A DNA stretch of 64,000 nt, taken from Sphingobacteriales bacterium (GTDB lineage: Bacteria; Bacteroidota; Bacteroidia; Chitinophagales; UBA2359). The stretch's first letter is position 1. Each line of letters starts with the position of its first letter. The notes beneath the pieces were generated by a model. It saw only the letters and a list, made by a program, of their open reading frames with translations, ran no database searches and had not been told where the DNA came from. The translations under genes were made by a program, and so were the position numbers. Shown piece after piece: positions 49,101-58,672 of the stretch. The stretch is taken from contig JADJTG010000012.1 in NCBI GenBank assembly GCA_016711285.1, positions 1-64,000 of the forward strand, in the 5' to 3' direction.

Positions 49101-49804
49101 TTTTTATAACCTCCTAATTCGCATTTCCAAGGGGCGGCTTCCAAGCGGATACCCGCCACTACAAAGTTAGAAGCATCTATATTATAGATATTGATATTTT
49201 CAAATTTCCAGTCACATTCGGCTTCGGTGTCGGGGTCGGGCGAAGCAGGTGTGGTAAGAAAAGAAATGCCCGCCATAATGGGAGCAGCCGGATTGAGCAT
49301 CACCGTATCGCCATATACATACGGAAAAATAGTATCGTTGGGTGTGGCAGGATTTACATAATACACACCTTCGCCAAACAACAAAGGTGCTATTTTTCCT
49401 TTTACAATTAAATTTTGAACGGTGATGTTGCCAATGTCGCGGGCATCAATAGAGCCGCGCACATCTTCTATGCCGTTTATTTCGGGGTCGTTGTCGGTGA
49501 TGAGCGTAGCACGTGCCGTGCCGCCGTAAGTATCAATGAGGCGCACGGTGTCTTTGGGCGTAAGTTTTAAACCGCCATATACTGTGCTACCCGACTTGAA
49601 GAATATCTTGGACTCAGCAGGAAAATCGGTTTGATTCGCAATTTTTAAATCCGACCAAGGGTGCTCCAAAGAACCATCTGCAAGCGGGTCGCCTTCGTTG
49701 GCGGGGTCAATGTAAAACAAATACTCAGAAGTAGTTTGAGCCGTTGTATAAAAAGGCGATATTAATGCTAATACAAAAGCCGCAAGAATAAGATAGATTT
49801 TCAT
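46193..49804 (-). CDS. right-handed beta-helix secreted protein with T9SS type A sorting domain
   Basis: 1203 residues. Signal peptide about 1-22. The N-terminal half has parallel beta-helix repeats (EDVRGSIDARDIGNI, MEYNYSHDNAG, LTLHNNTIYKSVG) of the pectate-lyase-like type, ending in a choice-of-anchor-Q-like stretch (NPGNHDYYGN ... YDIGAHEV, about 585-600). A second beta-helix segment follows (IVVKSGAKLHI, RIENAINGVSA, SVGSQNLPNHFSN). The final 90 residues (QISPNPNRGQFNIVLP, LPAGVYYCTI) are the sorting domain. No catalytic residues can be named, so a lyase or hydrolase activity is not supported. Likely a surface polysaccharide-binding protein. Confidence 0.9.
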   Translation of the reverse strand: MKIYLILAAFVLALISPFYTTAQTTSEYLFYIDPANEGDPLADGSLEHPWSDLKIANQTDFPAESKIFFKSGSTVYGGLKLTPKDTVRLIDTYGGTARATLITDNDPEINGIEDVRGSIDARDIGNITVQNLIVKGKIAPLLFGEGVYYVNPATPNDTIFPYVYGDTVMLNPAAPIMAGISFLTTPASPDPDTEAECDWKFENINIYNIDASNFVVAGIRLEAAPWKCELGGYKNINIFFCDLHDNLEGGITGYARWDEPTDRMGIEDVTIKYCNAYNNTGNPAILWQPTGSGIAFGGFDGVLVEYCNAYENGVFNRGPSGPVGIWTYYSNNVTFRHCESHHNEAYPLDGGGFDFDNGVTNSVMEYNYSHDNAGPGYLTSQFCNQRRFANNTIRYNISQDDAYHDNNLFLYGSMSFWTCNGAMSENLTLHNNTIYKSVGSGGALRIDEKNFSNMKVFNNIFVTKNTDYVMLVHPGADVQLMGNNYWTPDDTLEIRWGNPYWLEGMKYFHSVAEWSDSSGQEKLNGENIWQSADPLLYNMGGGTTIENPFYLDTLSAYHLQLESSMRDAGINPEEVFGINPGNHDYYGNLVAQGCNYDIGAHEVLLDEPGTVQINNMTVQSGQDITIDTPRRVFGKIVVKSGAKLHITNTYLRFMTETSGIIVKKGGQLWVEDAKLTNVCDAWAGIRVEGDRNICHPVCVPNCDSYPNHGFVYLDNARIENAINGVSAPGTVSSGTFPPINPLLNGTLMNQLGGGIVHATDSYFYNCAIGISLGAYNGCSGNNTNRSVIKGCTFEFVNPWENQYFQRQDDDFIGISLNQSGSGIFLEDNTFIGSPVLNPYHGTGILIKKSSVSVGSQNLPNHFSNLYQGIYINNTGSTATYPIHCSYNILNQCDRGITLYNAPLAVLDFNQINVHAGTSALCCTYGIYTYKGGGFDILNNEILTNATQNNQWTKGMVVVQSNAVNTSKKLYINNNRFEGAFTAALELLGDNRNSDLSCNGFFGTPQTDWNIDKWTEINGSSNADLDDQGLCGSDATALFSTVWHTNANNTYPNIRVKNLDNAVFLRHDAASAPLSVVTSGSYTITPLSCAGTAVNPCYNELTNGENAPKQTELSVNHSMESMAQISPNPNRGQFNIVLPSTAEQQSDAAVHTVQVFSAQGVLLMTRTAATGQTLSLDLSDILPAGVYYCTIPEIAFKEKMVVIP

Positions 49805-50405
49805 AAGATGTATATAATTTAGTGGTTAGTTTTTTTGAATACTTGGCGTGTTATTTCTTACAAATATATCCTTTATTTTAAAGTAAAATATATTTTATTA
49901 TTTAAAACTTTAGAGATTGTTAAGACATACAATACTTGAGAAGGTAACATTTTCTTGTTGTATTTTCGGAAATACAATGTCTAAAAATACATTTTAAAAC
50001 ATAACTCTTACAATTATTGATATTTTTACCTGCCTCGTATTATACAGATATGTTTCAGAAAAAAAACGACAATAAATTTTTTCGGTATATTTTTAATTGT
50101 AAGATTATTCGTTTGTCTCGCTTCTAAAAAAACAACATTCAAACATAGACTAAAATTAATACCTTTGCGGAAATTATACAGCTGCACACGAATAGAAGAG
50201 CTCCTAAAAAATAAAACCGATGCTTTTTTATAGTGATTTTTATTATTAAAACAAATAGTCATCAATATACAACAAAAATAATCAAAATCATCATCTGTAC
50301 AACTATTTGTTTATATTTTTCTTCCGACACAGGCATTTTTTATAACATATCATTATTATTCACTCATTCTATATCTAAGAGGCAAAAAGGTATTGCAAGT
50401 AAAAC
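49805..50405. other. 601-base divergent intergenic region
   Basis: Contains TATATTTG on the minus strand (49868-49861), a -7 box for the beta-helix gene, and TACCTTTG (50160-50167) on the plus strand, about 240 bases before lepA. No gene, hairpin or RNA recognised; a 79-codon minus-strand frame at 50026-50265 is rejected. Confidence 0.4.
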
Positions 50406-52100
50406 ATGAAAAATATCCGTAATTTTTGTATTATCGCTCATATTGACCACGGAAAGAGCACCTAGCTGACCGCTTATTGGAAACTACCAAAACCATCACC
50501 GAGCGCGACATGAAAGACCAAACTCAATTTAATTGATACTCCCGGACACGTGGATTTTTCTTACGAGGTTTCGCGCTCCATTGCCGCCTGCGAAGGGGCT
50601 TTGCTGCTCGTAGATGCCACACAGGGTATTCAGGCTCAAACCATTTCCAACTTGTATCTGGCATTGGAGAGCAACTTAGAAATTATCCCCATCATCAACA
50701 AAATTGATATGGAGGGGGCTATGATTGAAGAAGTTGCCGACCAGATTATGGAACTCACAGGCTGCAAGCGCGACACGATTATTGAGGCTTCGGGAAAAAC
50801 AGGATTGGGTGTTGACAGAATTTTATCCGCCATTATTCATCGTATTTCGCCGCCCAAAGGCAATACCGATGCGCCTTTTCAAGCGTTGATTTTTGATTCG
50901 GTGTTCAATTCGTATCGCGGTGTAATTGTGTATTTCCGCTTGTTCAACGGCTCTATCAAGAAAAACGATAAAGTAAAATTCGTAAATACCAAACGCGAGT
51001 ATTTTGCCGATGAAATTGGCATTTTGCGGCTCAACCTCGAAGAACGATCCCAATTGCAGGCGGGCAATGTGGGGTATCTGATTACAGGTATCAAAGACTC
51101 GCGCGAAGTGAAGGTAGGTGATACGGTTACATTAACCGAAAACCCTTGCTCCGAAGCCATCAGAGGTTTTGAAGATGTGAAACCGATGGTTTTTGCCGGC
51201 ATTTATCCGGTGGATTCGGACGATTTCGAAGACCTGCGCGACTCGCTGGCAAAGCTCCAACTCAATGATGCCTCGCTTACCTACGAGCCGGAAACCTCTT
51301 TGGCATTGGGATTTGGATTTCGCTGCGGATTTTTGGGTATGCTGCACTTGGAGATTGTACAAGAACGCTTAGAGCGCGAATTTGATATGTCGGTGATTAT
51401 GACCGTGCCACAAGTACCCTACTATTGCTACACCAACAAAGGCGAAGAACTCTTAGTGCGTACACCCTCCGACCTCCCCGACCCGACCCTCATTGACCGG
51501 ATTGAAGAGCCTTATATCCGCGCGCAAATCATTACAAAACCCGACTATATCGGTGCAATTATGACGCTTTGTATTGAAAAACGCGGACAACTCCAAAATC
51601 AACACTACCTCACCGAAACTCGTGTGGAGCTTACTTTTGATATGCCTTTGGCTGAAATTGTATTTGATTTTTACGACAAACTCAAATCTATTTCAAAAGG
51701 CTATGCTTCGTTTGATTATTATATGACGGATTACAAAGCGGGCGATTTGGTAAAAATGGATATATTGCTCAACAGCGAAAAAGTAGATGCTTTGTCGGCT
51801 ATTATCCATCGCAGCAAAGTGTATAATTTTGGTAAAAAAATGTGCGAAAAATTAAAAGAACTCATTGACCGTCAGCAATTTATGATTGCGATTCAGGCAG
51901 CTGTGGGTGCTAAAATCATTGCCCGCGAAACCATCAGTGCTTTCCGCAAAGATGTAACCGCCAAATGTTATGGAGGAGATATTTCGCGCAAAAGAAAATT
52001 GCTCGAAAAACAGAAAAAAGGAAAAAAACGAATGCGTCAGGTGGGCAATATAGAAGTGCCGCAGCAGGCGTTTTTGGCGGTGTTGAAATTGAATGATTAA
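50406..52100 (+). pseudogene. lepA: elongation factor 4 (LepA), internal deletion and frameshift
   Basis: LepA is a ribosomal GTPase that promotes back-translocation and helps 30S biogenesis. The N-terminus MKNIRNFCIIAHIDHGKST (G1 motif) is followed by TAG at 50463-50465, caused by one missing T. At about 50519-50523 the sequence jumps from MKDQ to LNLIDTPGHVDFSYE, omitting about 33 residues that hold the G2 motif RGITI. After these two events the frame is again that of the ATG. The remaining 520 residues look normal (G4 NKID, KGKKRMRQVG tail). Either lepA is dead or the assembly lost about 98 bases. LepA is not essential in E. coli. Confidence 0.88.
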
Positions 52101-52126
52101 TTCTTTTTTTTTAGAAAAAAAATTGC

Positions 52127-52169
52127 AACTGCTCCTGTCCTTTTCAAAAAGGCGGGAGCAGTTTTTTTT
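52127..52169. terminator. bidirectional terminator between convergent genes
   Basis: 11-bp stem (52127-52137 with 52153-52163), extended by CCTTTT/AAAAGG inside, then a T-run. Lies between lepA (plus) and the acyl-CoA ligase (minus) and overlaps the latter's stop. Confidence 0.85.
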
Positions 52170-53871
52170 ATTCATTTTCCCACAGCACCGCCTCTTTTTT
52201 CATAAACCATGCTTCGGCTTGGGAGCTATAACGCTGATGAATGACCGGACGTTTGATTTTAAGCGTGGGAGTAAGTGCGCCGTTTTCTACCGTCCAAAGT
52301 TCGTCAATAACAACAATAGCTTTTATTTTTTCAAAACTCTGCAATTCTGCATTGACGTGTTGCAACGTATCCTGCAAGGTGTCGCGTAGCACTTCGCAGG
52401 GCAGTAGGCGGGCATTTTCCGATAGTTGCACCAAAGCCAAAGGCTGTGCGAGCGTAGCACCAATGAGACAAATTTGTTCTATCAAAAAGTTTTTAGCCAA
52501 TGCCTGTTCTATCGGTGTAGGCACAATAAATTTCCCTTTGGAGGTTTTAAAAGTATCTGCCACGCGCCCTGTTATCGTCAAAAATCCTTCTGTACTGATT
52601 TCGCCCATATCGCCGGTATGCAGCCAGCCGCCCTGCAACACTTCCGCCGTTTTTTCGGGGTCTTTGTAGTAACCGTTCATCAGCCAGGGGGCACGCATGA
52701 GAATTTCACCGGTGGCGACATCAATGCGCAACTCCACCGAAGGCAAAGGTTTGCCCACCGAATTTTGATGTCGGGTGTCGTGCGGCGGCATCAAAGTACA
52801 ACCGCCACAATTTTCGGTCATCGCATATACTTCCTGCAAATGAATATCCAACTTCTGATACCACTGTTTCAAACTTTGCGGACAGGTAGCAGCACCCGTC
52901 AGAATAATACGCGCCGCCGACAACCCCATTCCTTTTCGGATTTTTTGTTTCAAAATACGATTGAGCAAAGGAATTTTTAATAAAAAATTCAATCGCTTGT
53001 CCGGCAAACGCTCTAAAACCGCCATTTGAAACTTTGTCCAGATGCGCGGCACACCTAAAAATATATTCGGTTGCGCACTTTGCAGATTTTTGGCGAAAGT
53101 ATCAATAGATTCGGCGAAATACACAGTGCCTCCGGTCATCAGGGCAGCACATTCAATAATCATGCGCTCGGCAATGTGATTGAGGGGCAAATACGAAAAA
53201 AAGCGAAACTCCTTGCCGTTGAAAATCTGTAGGTTTTGATGGGTGAGTTCATTGTTCATCAAAGCAAGCGGAGCACGATAACGATGCACCACACCTTTGG
53301 GGCTGCCCGTAGTACCCGATGTGAACAAAATAGTCCATATATCATCGGCTTGTGCGGCATAATCCGAAAAAGGAACTTTGCTGCCCTGTGCCAGCACTTG
53401 TTCCCAAGGGCGTGCTTCTGCGCCCACCTGCGCATTGCCCGCATAGTGCGGAAATGAAATTAACTGCACATTGGGCGGTATTTCAGATTTTAGTGATTCC
53501 CACTCGTCCAACTTTCCTACTAACATCGCTTTTACATCGCCTTTGATGAGCAACTCGCGCAGTTGAGAGGGCGAAGTATTCGGAAAAAAAGGCACCGACA
53601 CAAAGCCGCCGAGCATCAGTGCTATATCCGACAATATCCAATGACAACAGTTTTTGGATAAAATAGCCACGTGGTCGCCCACTTGTAGGTCCATTTGCCG
53701 CAAGCTGCTTGCCAATTGCCGTGCGATATTGCCCGCTTCTGTCCACGAAATATCCTGCCAAAATGCGCCTTGCGCTTGTTTTAAAAAAACGGCATCGGGC
53801 GTTTCTTTTTCCCATTTTTTAAAATATTCCGGCAAAGTAGCCAAAGCAGGTACTACATTTTGAATGGACAT
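52168..53871 (-). CDS. long-chain fatty-acyl-CoA synthetase (FAA1 type)
   Basis: 567 residues from ATG 53871 (SIQNVVPALATLPEYF), preferred over an upstream ATG at 53943 that adds a doubtful hydrophobic leader. Activates fatty acids to acyl-CoA. P-loop LFTSGTTGSPKGVVH, NHIAERMIIE, then VYAMTENCGG, GWLHTGDMG and the KTSKGKFIVP segment. The N-terminal domain contains ILSKNCCHWI. It resembles the damaged ligase at the left edge in motif details. Last gene of a six-gene minus-strand run; a cytosolic or membrane-associated enzyme. It may supply acyl chains for the envelope functions upstream. Confidence 0.93.
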   Translation of the reverse strand: MSIQNVVPALATLPEYFKKWEKETPDAVFLKQAQGAFWQDISWTEAGNIARQLASSLRQMDLQVGDHVAILSKNCCHWILSDIALMLGGFVSVPFFPNTSPSQLRELLIKGDVKAMLVGKLDEWESLKSEIPPNVQLISFPHYAGNAQVGAEARPWEQVLAQGSKVPFSDYAAQADDIWTILFTSGTTGSPKGVVHRYRAPLALMNNELTHQNLQIFNGKEFRFFSYLPLNHIAERMIIECAALMTGGTVYFAESIDTFAKNLQSAQPNIFLGVPRIWTKFQMAVLERLPDKRLNFLLKIPLLNRILKQKIRKGMGLSAARIILTGAATCPQSLKQWYQKLDIHLQEVYAMTENCGGCTLMPPHDTRHQNSVGKPLPSVELRIDVATGEILMRAPWLMNGYYKDPEKTAEVLQGGWLHTGDMGEISTEGFLTITGRVADTFKTSKGKFIVPTPIEQALAKNFLIEQICLIGATLAQPLALVQLSENARLLPCEVLRDTLQDTLQHVNAELQSFEKIKAIVVIDELWTVENGALTPTLKIKRPVIHQRYSSQAEAWFMKKEAVLWENE

Positions 53872-53985
53872 AAGTTGGGAACAAAGGTGCGTTTTTAAGA
53901 AAAATAAAAAATCAAAAATAACGCAAAAGCCTTTGATGAGCAAATACTTTGGGGCGGTAATTTTTAAAACGAATAAAAAAATATA

Positions 53986-55815
53986 TTATTCCTGTGGCGG
54001 TGCCGTATCGCTCCACAACAACCACGCTTGCCCACCGGTACTTTTCCAAAGAGTATCTTCTTTTTCTTTGTGAATAAAAAATTCGCTCCATTGAAGTTGA
54101 TAACGCACAGAGCCGCACACTCCTTCCATTTGCAATTCGGCGGGTTCTATTTCTGCTTTGCCGCCTTTATAGCGTTGGTGTAGCGTATCCGTAAATTCCT
54201 GCAAAGAAATATCGCATTTGCTCGCAAGTGCGCCATTTTTATAAATAGATAACTGAAGCGTATTGTCGGCTTGTAATAAGGATTTTACTTCTAAGTTTTT
54301 TGCTTTATTATTATATACATATTCGCTTCCTATGGATAAAGAGCACTCTATGAGTTGGTCGTAGCCGCTTACCTGCACGGCACGCGGGTAGCGAACCGTA
54401 AAAAAGTTGTCTTGTGCTTCTGTCACCATTCCCTCACCCTGCACCTGAAACATTTGTCGCAATTCTTCGGCGGCTTCATATTTATACTTATCGGAGAGTG
54501 TATTCAAATCATCTTTGAAATAGGGTTGGAAATGCTGATAACCGTGTGTGGTTGTGATATATTGTATAATAGAAACCATTTCTTGATGGCTGCTGTCGGG
54601 CAGGGCAGCGGTGCAGCCGCTAAATATGCCGTCTTTGAGGCAATTGTGCTGATTTAAAATATGGTCAAAGCGGTTCATTTGGCTGCGTATAGATACATTG
54701 GCGGCACTCCAAGGACCAAAAGTTGCCAGTAGCACCACCACAAATAAAGAAATCGGAATAAGCCGAATATTTTTGGCGGTTGAAAAAACAAAGTACAAGC
54801 AAATTCCCGTGAGCCACAGTGCAATCAGTAGTACAAAATAGCGTTTTTCGGTAAAGCCGTAATCCAGCAAGCGAGTAAAGATGGCAACATACAGCAACAC
54901 CAACAAAGGCAACAAAGCCCAGTAATAGAGCCTCGAAAAAATAGCTATCCAGCGATGTTCCTGACTGTTGCGCAAGGGATATACCAACAACAATGCGAAA
55001 ATTCCTAAAATAGAAAAACCCAAAATAAGATAAGAAACCCAACCTTTCGGCAATTCGCCTATGAGCATAATTTTTATCGAATAAGCATATAAAATAACTA
55101 AATACACCACCACCAAAGGAATTAGCACATATTGCGTAAATATTTTTACACCCAAAGGATAAGTGCTGCTGTACTTGAGCGATTCGGTGTCTTCAGGAAT
55201 ACCCGCCAGAAAAAACCAGGTATTAAAAATTCCCGCTATCCAGATAAAAAGGTAGCGATAGGAATCAACAGATACCTTTATATCCAACAAATTGTCGATA
55301 GAAAGTAATGCCACACTCAAACCAGCAAACAGTACCGCCGAATACAACACAGCCGTCAGAATACGGATAAACAAAGCGAGGTTATATGTCCAAAATCCTT
55401 CGCGGCTCATTTGGGTAATGAAGGGTGCAAAAGATACCAATAAATGCGTCGCTACCCACAAAAGCATAAATTCATAGGCATACACTTCGGGCGATTTTTC
55501 TAAATATGGCAGATGCCAAAAGTATGCGCCCAACAGCAACAAACTCAGCAGTTGCAAGCCCCATTTTACGGAAACACTCAAATTGCGATTTTCGCCCACT
55601 AATGTAGATGCCACCGTCAGAGGCAAACCCAGCAAGGCTGTTAAAAGCAATTTAAAATAAATATTTTTGGGTTCGGGTGCATCGCTGTTGTCGGTGAGAT
55701 ACAGAGCCGCCACCGTGCCCAACAATGCCACCAATAAAGGCAAAGGAAAACGCTGCAACACAGTGCGCGCCTGCTCATATAAATAGCTGATAGAAGCCCA
55801 ACGAAACCATTTCAT
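53986..55815 (-). CDS. DUF4153 multi-pass membrane protein
   Basis: 609 residues. About ten to twelve membrane helices in the first 390 residues (PLPLLVALLGTVAALYL, LLLTALLGLPLTVASTLV, LLVLLYVAIF, LLVYPLRNS) followed by a soluble extracytoplasmic C-terminal domain of about 200 residues with paired cysteines (NCLKDGIFSGCT). This matches DUF4153, a Bacteroidota family with no known function. It lies in tight order with the LTA-synthase-like gene (114 bases upstream) and the acyl-CoA synthetase (114 downstream). Confidence 0.82.
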   Translation of the reverse strand: MKWFRWASISYLYEQARTVLQRFPLPLLVALLGTVAALYLTDNSDAPEPKNIYFKLLLTALLGLPLTVASTLVGENRNLSVSVKWGLQLLSLLLLGAYFWHLPYLEKSPEVYAYEFMLLWVATHLLVSFAPFITQMSREGFWTYNLALFIRILTAVLYSAVLFAGLSVALLSIDNLLDIKVSVDSYRYLFIWIAGIFNTWFFLAGIPEDTESLKYSSTYPLGVKIFTQYVLIPLVVVYLVILYAYSIKIMLIGELPKGWVSYLILGFSILGIFALLLVYPLRNSQEHRWIAIFSRLYYWALLPLLVLLYVAIFTRLLDYGFTEKRYFVLLIALWLTGICLYFVFSTAKNIRLIPISLFVVVLLATFGPWSAANVSIRSQMNRFDHILNQHNCLKDGIFSGCTAALPDSSHQEMVSIIQYITTTHGYQHFQPYFKDDLNTLSDKYKYEAAEELRQMFQVQGEGMVTEAQDNFFTVRYPRAVQVSGYDQLIECSLSIGSEYVYNNKAKNLEVKSLLQADNTLQLSIYKNGALASKCDISLQEFTDTLHQRYKGGKAEIEPAELQMEGVCGSVRYQLQWSEFFIHKEKEDTLWKSTGGQAWLLWSDTAPPQE

Positions 55816-55929
55816 ATAAAAGAAAGAGAATGAATTTTTTAAAAAAATAGAAATTTTGAAAGTTGATTTTTATTGACACATTCAAAAAATCAACATTTTA
55901 TTCGCCCCATTCAAAACGAAAAATGTTCA

Positions 55930-57816
55930 TCAGCGATGCATAAAATCATCTTGCAACATTTGCATATAAGCCTTGCCCTCTTCCAAAACCGAAGCTGCCA
56001 CACTATCCGAAGGCTCTGTCATCAGCATTTTTTTACCGTCATTATTGAGCACAAAATATTGTTTGGGACGTAGCCATGCAAAGCCATTATAGAACGAATA
56101 AAATGCAAATTCCTTGGCTTGCGCACTTAAAAGATTCTTACTCCACTTCAAAGGTTGCATATTAGGATTAATTTGCTGCAACAAAGTAGTAGCAATATCA
56201 GTTTGGCTGCCCAATATATGCCAGCGTTTGCCGCGCCATTGTGTTTGCAGTGCACCGCCATACCACAACAAAGGAATCCGAAAACGCAAAGGCGTATAGT
56301 TGTTATCGTAGCCGCGCGGCAGTTGGTGTCCGTGGTCGGCGACGAATACAAACAAGGTATTATCAAACCAAGGCTGTTCTTTGGCTTTTGCTATCCATTC
56401 GCCGATGCTTTTGTCGGTATAAAAAACACTGTTTTTAAACATACTCGCCGCATCGCTGCCGGCAATGGCAGTTTCCATCGGCACATCAAAGGGTTCGTGG
56501 CTGCTGAGTGTTAAAATAGTACAGAAAAAAGGCTTTTCCTGCGGCTGCCGCTTCAAATCATCTAAGGCACGCTGCAACACAAAATGATCGTGTGCTCCCC
56601 ATTTGATGCCCTGCGCTTCGCTGCCAAAATCGCGGCGGTCGGTGATATGTTCAAATCCACAATTGAGTAGAAAAGATTTAATATTGGCAAATTCGCTTTC
56701 GCCGCCATAATAAAAACTTGAGCCGTAACCTATTTTTTTCAGCGATTGCGTGATAGAAGCAAGGTGTACGGTTTTTTCGGGATAATTGACAATGGCAGTA
56801 TTGGGCTGCGCTGGATATGCCGCCAACACCGAAACAATTCCTTTGTAGGTGCGGTCGCCACTGGAATAAATATTATCAAACAATAAACCTTCGGCGATGA
56901 GTTGTTCGAATTGAGGGCTTACGCCTGCATCGCCGCCCAAAGACTCCACAATATCAGCCGTCCAGCTTTCCATCACTACCAAAATAATATTGGGCTGCTT
57001 GGTGTTGAGTACCGGAATAATACTGTCGTTGGCGGCACTATCGTATAATTCATCTACGATACGCTGCGCTGTGGCATTATCCATAAAATGCGGCGCATCG
57101 TCTTTTTTTCTTTTGGATATGCTGTAAAAAAAATTCCACGCAGTATTGAGTGCCGCCTGATTGAGTACACCGTGCTCAGAAAAATATGCTGCACTTGGAT
57201 TTAGCGGAGCCAACTGAATACCGCCGCGCGCACCGATGACGAGCAAAGCGAGTACCGCCACCACAGCAGCAATATTAACGATGACTTTGTAACGTTTATG
57301 GGGTATAAAAACGGCGCGACGGGCGAAATGTGTATATTTCCAAACGGCATAACCCAAAGCCGCCATCAGTAACCAGCACCCACCCAACAACAACAAAGGA
57401 GACGAAAGAGCCGTTGCCGTAGTTTCGCGCCAACTCGGAGCTAAATCTAAAGCCATCGCATTTATTTTGCTGCCCCAAGCCCGAAATAATTCCAAATCGC
57501 TGATAACCAAGCTGCTCACTATCGCCACCAATATCAAATGCACCAAAGCGCGTGCATAGCGAAACAGGGACAAGCCGAATGTTGCCTCTGCCCACAATAG
57601 CAACAAAGGCAACGCCGATATATATACCGCCGCCGACATATCCTGCCGCCAACCGAAAGAAAAAGTATGAAAAATATTTTGAAACGTTGCGATGGGCTGC
57701 ACCTTGTCCACTTCGTACACCAAAAAAAGCAAACGTGCTACCTGAAACAGCAGCAACCAAGCTATCCAATAGCGCAACAGTAGGGTGAGCCACGAATACG
57801 AGAAAGGGCGGCGCAT
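55930..57816 (-). CDS. LTA synthase-like sulfatase-family membrane enzyme
   Basis: 628 residues from the ATG at 57816; a TTG 15 bases upstream is possible. Five membrane helices (about 10-220) precede an extracytoplasmic alkaline-phosphatase-like domain. The metal site includes Glu in VVMESWTADIVE, the nucleophilic Thr in SSGDRTYKG, and the Asp/His of FVADHGHQLP. Relatives include phosphoglycerol transferases and LtaS, which add glycerophosphate or related groups to surface glycans; in a Gram-negative this probably decorates a glycan or lipid A, by inference from the lpxH neighbourhood. Overlaps nothing; 22 bases follow the upstream gene. Confidence 0.9.
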   Translation of the reverse strand: MRRPFSYSWLTLLLRYWIAWLLLFQVARLLFLVYEVDKVQPIATFQNIFHTFSFGWRQDMSAAVYISALPLLLLWAEATFGLSLFRYARALVHLILVAIVSSLVISDLELFRAWGSKINAMALDLAPSWRETTATALSSPLLLLGGCWLLMAALGYAVWKYTHFARRAVFIPHKRYKVIVNIAAVVAVLALLVIGARGGIQLAPLNPSAAYFSEHGVLNQAALNTAWNFFYSISKRKKDDAPHFMDNATAQRIVDELYDSAANDSIIPVLNTKQPNIILVVMESWTADIVESLGGDAGVSPQFEQLIAEGLLFDNIYSSGDRTYKGIVSVLAAYPAQPNTAIVNYPEKTVHLASITQSLKKIGYGSSFYYGGESEFANIKSFLLNCGFEHITDRRDFGSEAQGIKWGAHDHFVLQRALDDLKRQPQEKPFFCTILTLSSHEPFDVPMETAIAGSDAASMFKNSVFYTDKSIGEWIAKAKEQPWFDNTLFVFVADHGHQLPRGYDNNYTPLRFRIPLLWYGGALQTQWRGKRWHILGSQTDIATTLLQQINPNMQPLKWSKNLLSAQAKEFAFYSFYNGFAWLRPKQYFVLNNDGKKMLMTEPSDSVAASVLEEGKAYMQMLQDDFMHR

Positions 57817-57838
57817 ATAAAAAAACGGCAACTATAAA

Positions 57839-58672
57839 TTATTTCTTAACATCGGCAGAGGCATACACCTGCAAACTTTTTTGGTCTAAAATATAAAGCC
57901 TGCCCGACTCCAAGCGCACATTTTTGATAGCTTCGGTATTGGGTATTGCCATAGATTTTACCTTAAAATCACTATCCCACGAGAGTAATTGCAGTTTTCC
58001 TTCCGAAAAATAAACGATATTGTCTTTTATTACCTGAAAATGCTCCAAACCCGCCACCGGAATAGAAGTGTAATAGTTGCCGTACATATCAAATACAATA
58101 ATGCCCATATCGGGAATATTCATATACACACGGCGGTCGTATTCGGTTAAAAAATTGGGGCGTATGTTTTCGCCGAAAAGTTGGTTGAGGTCGAGGCTTT
58201 CCTGAATAATTTCGTATTGCGTGTTGATTTTTTTGAGCTTGCCGGCTTTTGTATCATAAAACCAAACATAATTATCGCTCGACAGGCAAGCCGCACTCAC
58301 ATCGTTGATGTCCATAGTCGGAAATTTATACAGATGCTTGGGGTTCAATTGATTATCCAACATCAAAACAGTGGATTTGTCGGGATAAAACAATAATATA
58401 TTGAAAGGGCTGCCGGCATCTACAAAAGATAATTTACCATATTGAGCATCATAAAATGTGCCTTTGGCAATACCTGTGGAATCGAAACGATACAATTTGT
58501 TAGTGTTGTCAATGACATAAGCCTGACGCAGCAGGTCGCTGCCGAGAAATTTGCCCTGAATATCTACCGAGCGCAAAAATGTAAATTCGGTAAAAGCAGG
58601 AGCAAAGGCAGTGCCCAACAATAAAGTGAAGGCACTAATGATTAAAAGTAAGCAGTTGAGCGGTTTCGCCAT
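57839..58672 (-). CDS. secreted beta-propeller-like hypothetical protein
   Basis: 277 residues from ATG 58672 (an ATG at 58684 adds four residues). A signal peptide (LNCLLLIISAFTLLLGTAFA, about 5-25) leads into six to seven short blade-like units with repeating Asp-Asn and aromatic turns (YVIDNTNKLYRFDSTG, VWFYDTKAGKLKKIN, VYMNIPDMGIIVFD, LYILDQKSLQVY). No enzyme motif. The start overlaps the lpxH 3' end by 38 bases, indicating translational coupling. I recall similar genes next to lpxH in other Bacteroidota but know no function. Confidence 0.75.
   Translation of the reverse strand: MAKPLNCLLLIISAFTLLLGTAFAPAFTEFTFLRSVDIQGKFLGSDLLRQAYVIDNTNKLYRFDSTGIAKGTFYDAQYGKLSFVDAGSPFNILLFYPDKSTVLMLDNQLNPKHLYKFPTMDINDVSAACLSSDNYVWFYDTKAGKLKKINTQYEIIQESLDLNQLFGENIRPNFLTEYDRRVYMNIPDMGIIVFDMYGNYYTSIPVAGLEHFQVIKDNIVYFSEGKLQLLSWDSDFKVKSMAIPNTEAIKNVRLESGRLYILDQKSLQVYASADVKK

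Noticed and set aside
50026..50265. 79-codon minus-strand frame upstream of lepA
   Set aside because: Low-complexity AT-rich sequence without a recognisable motif.
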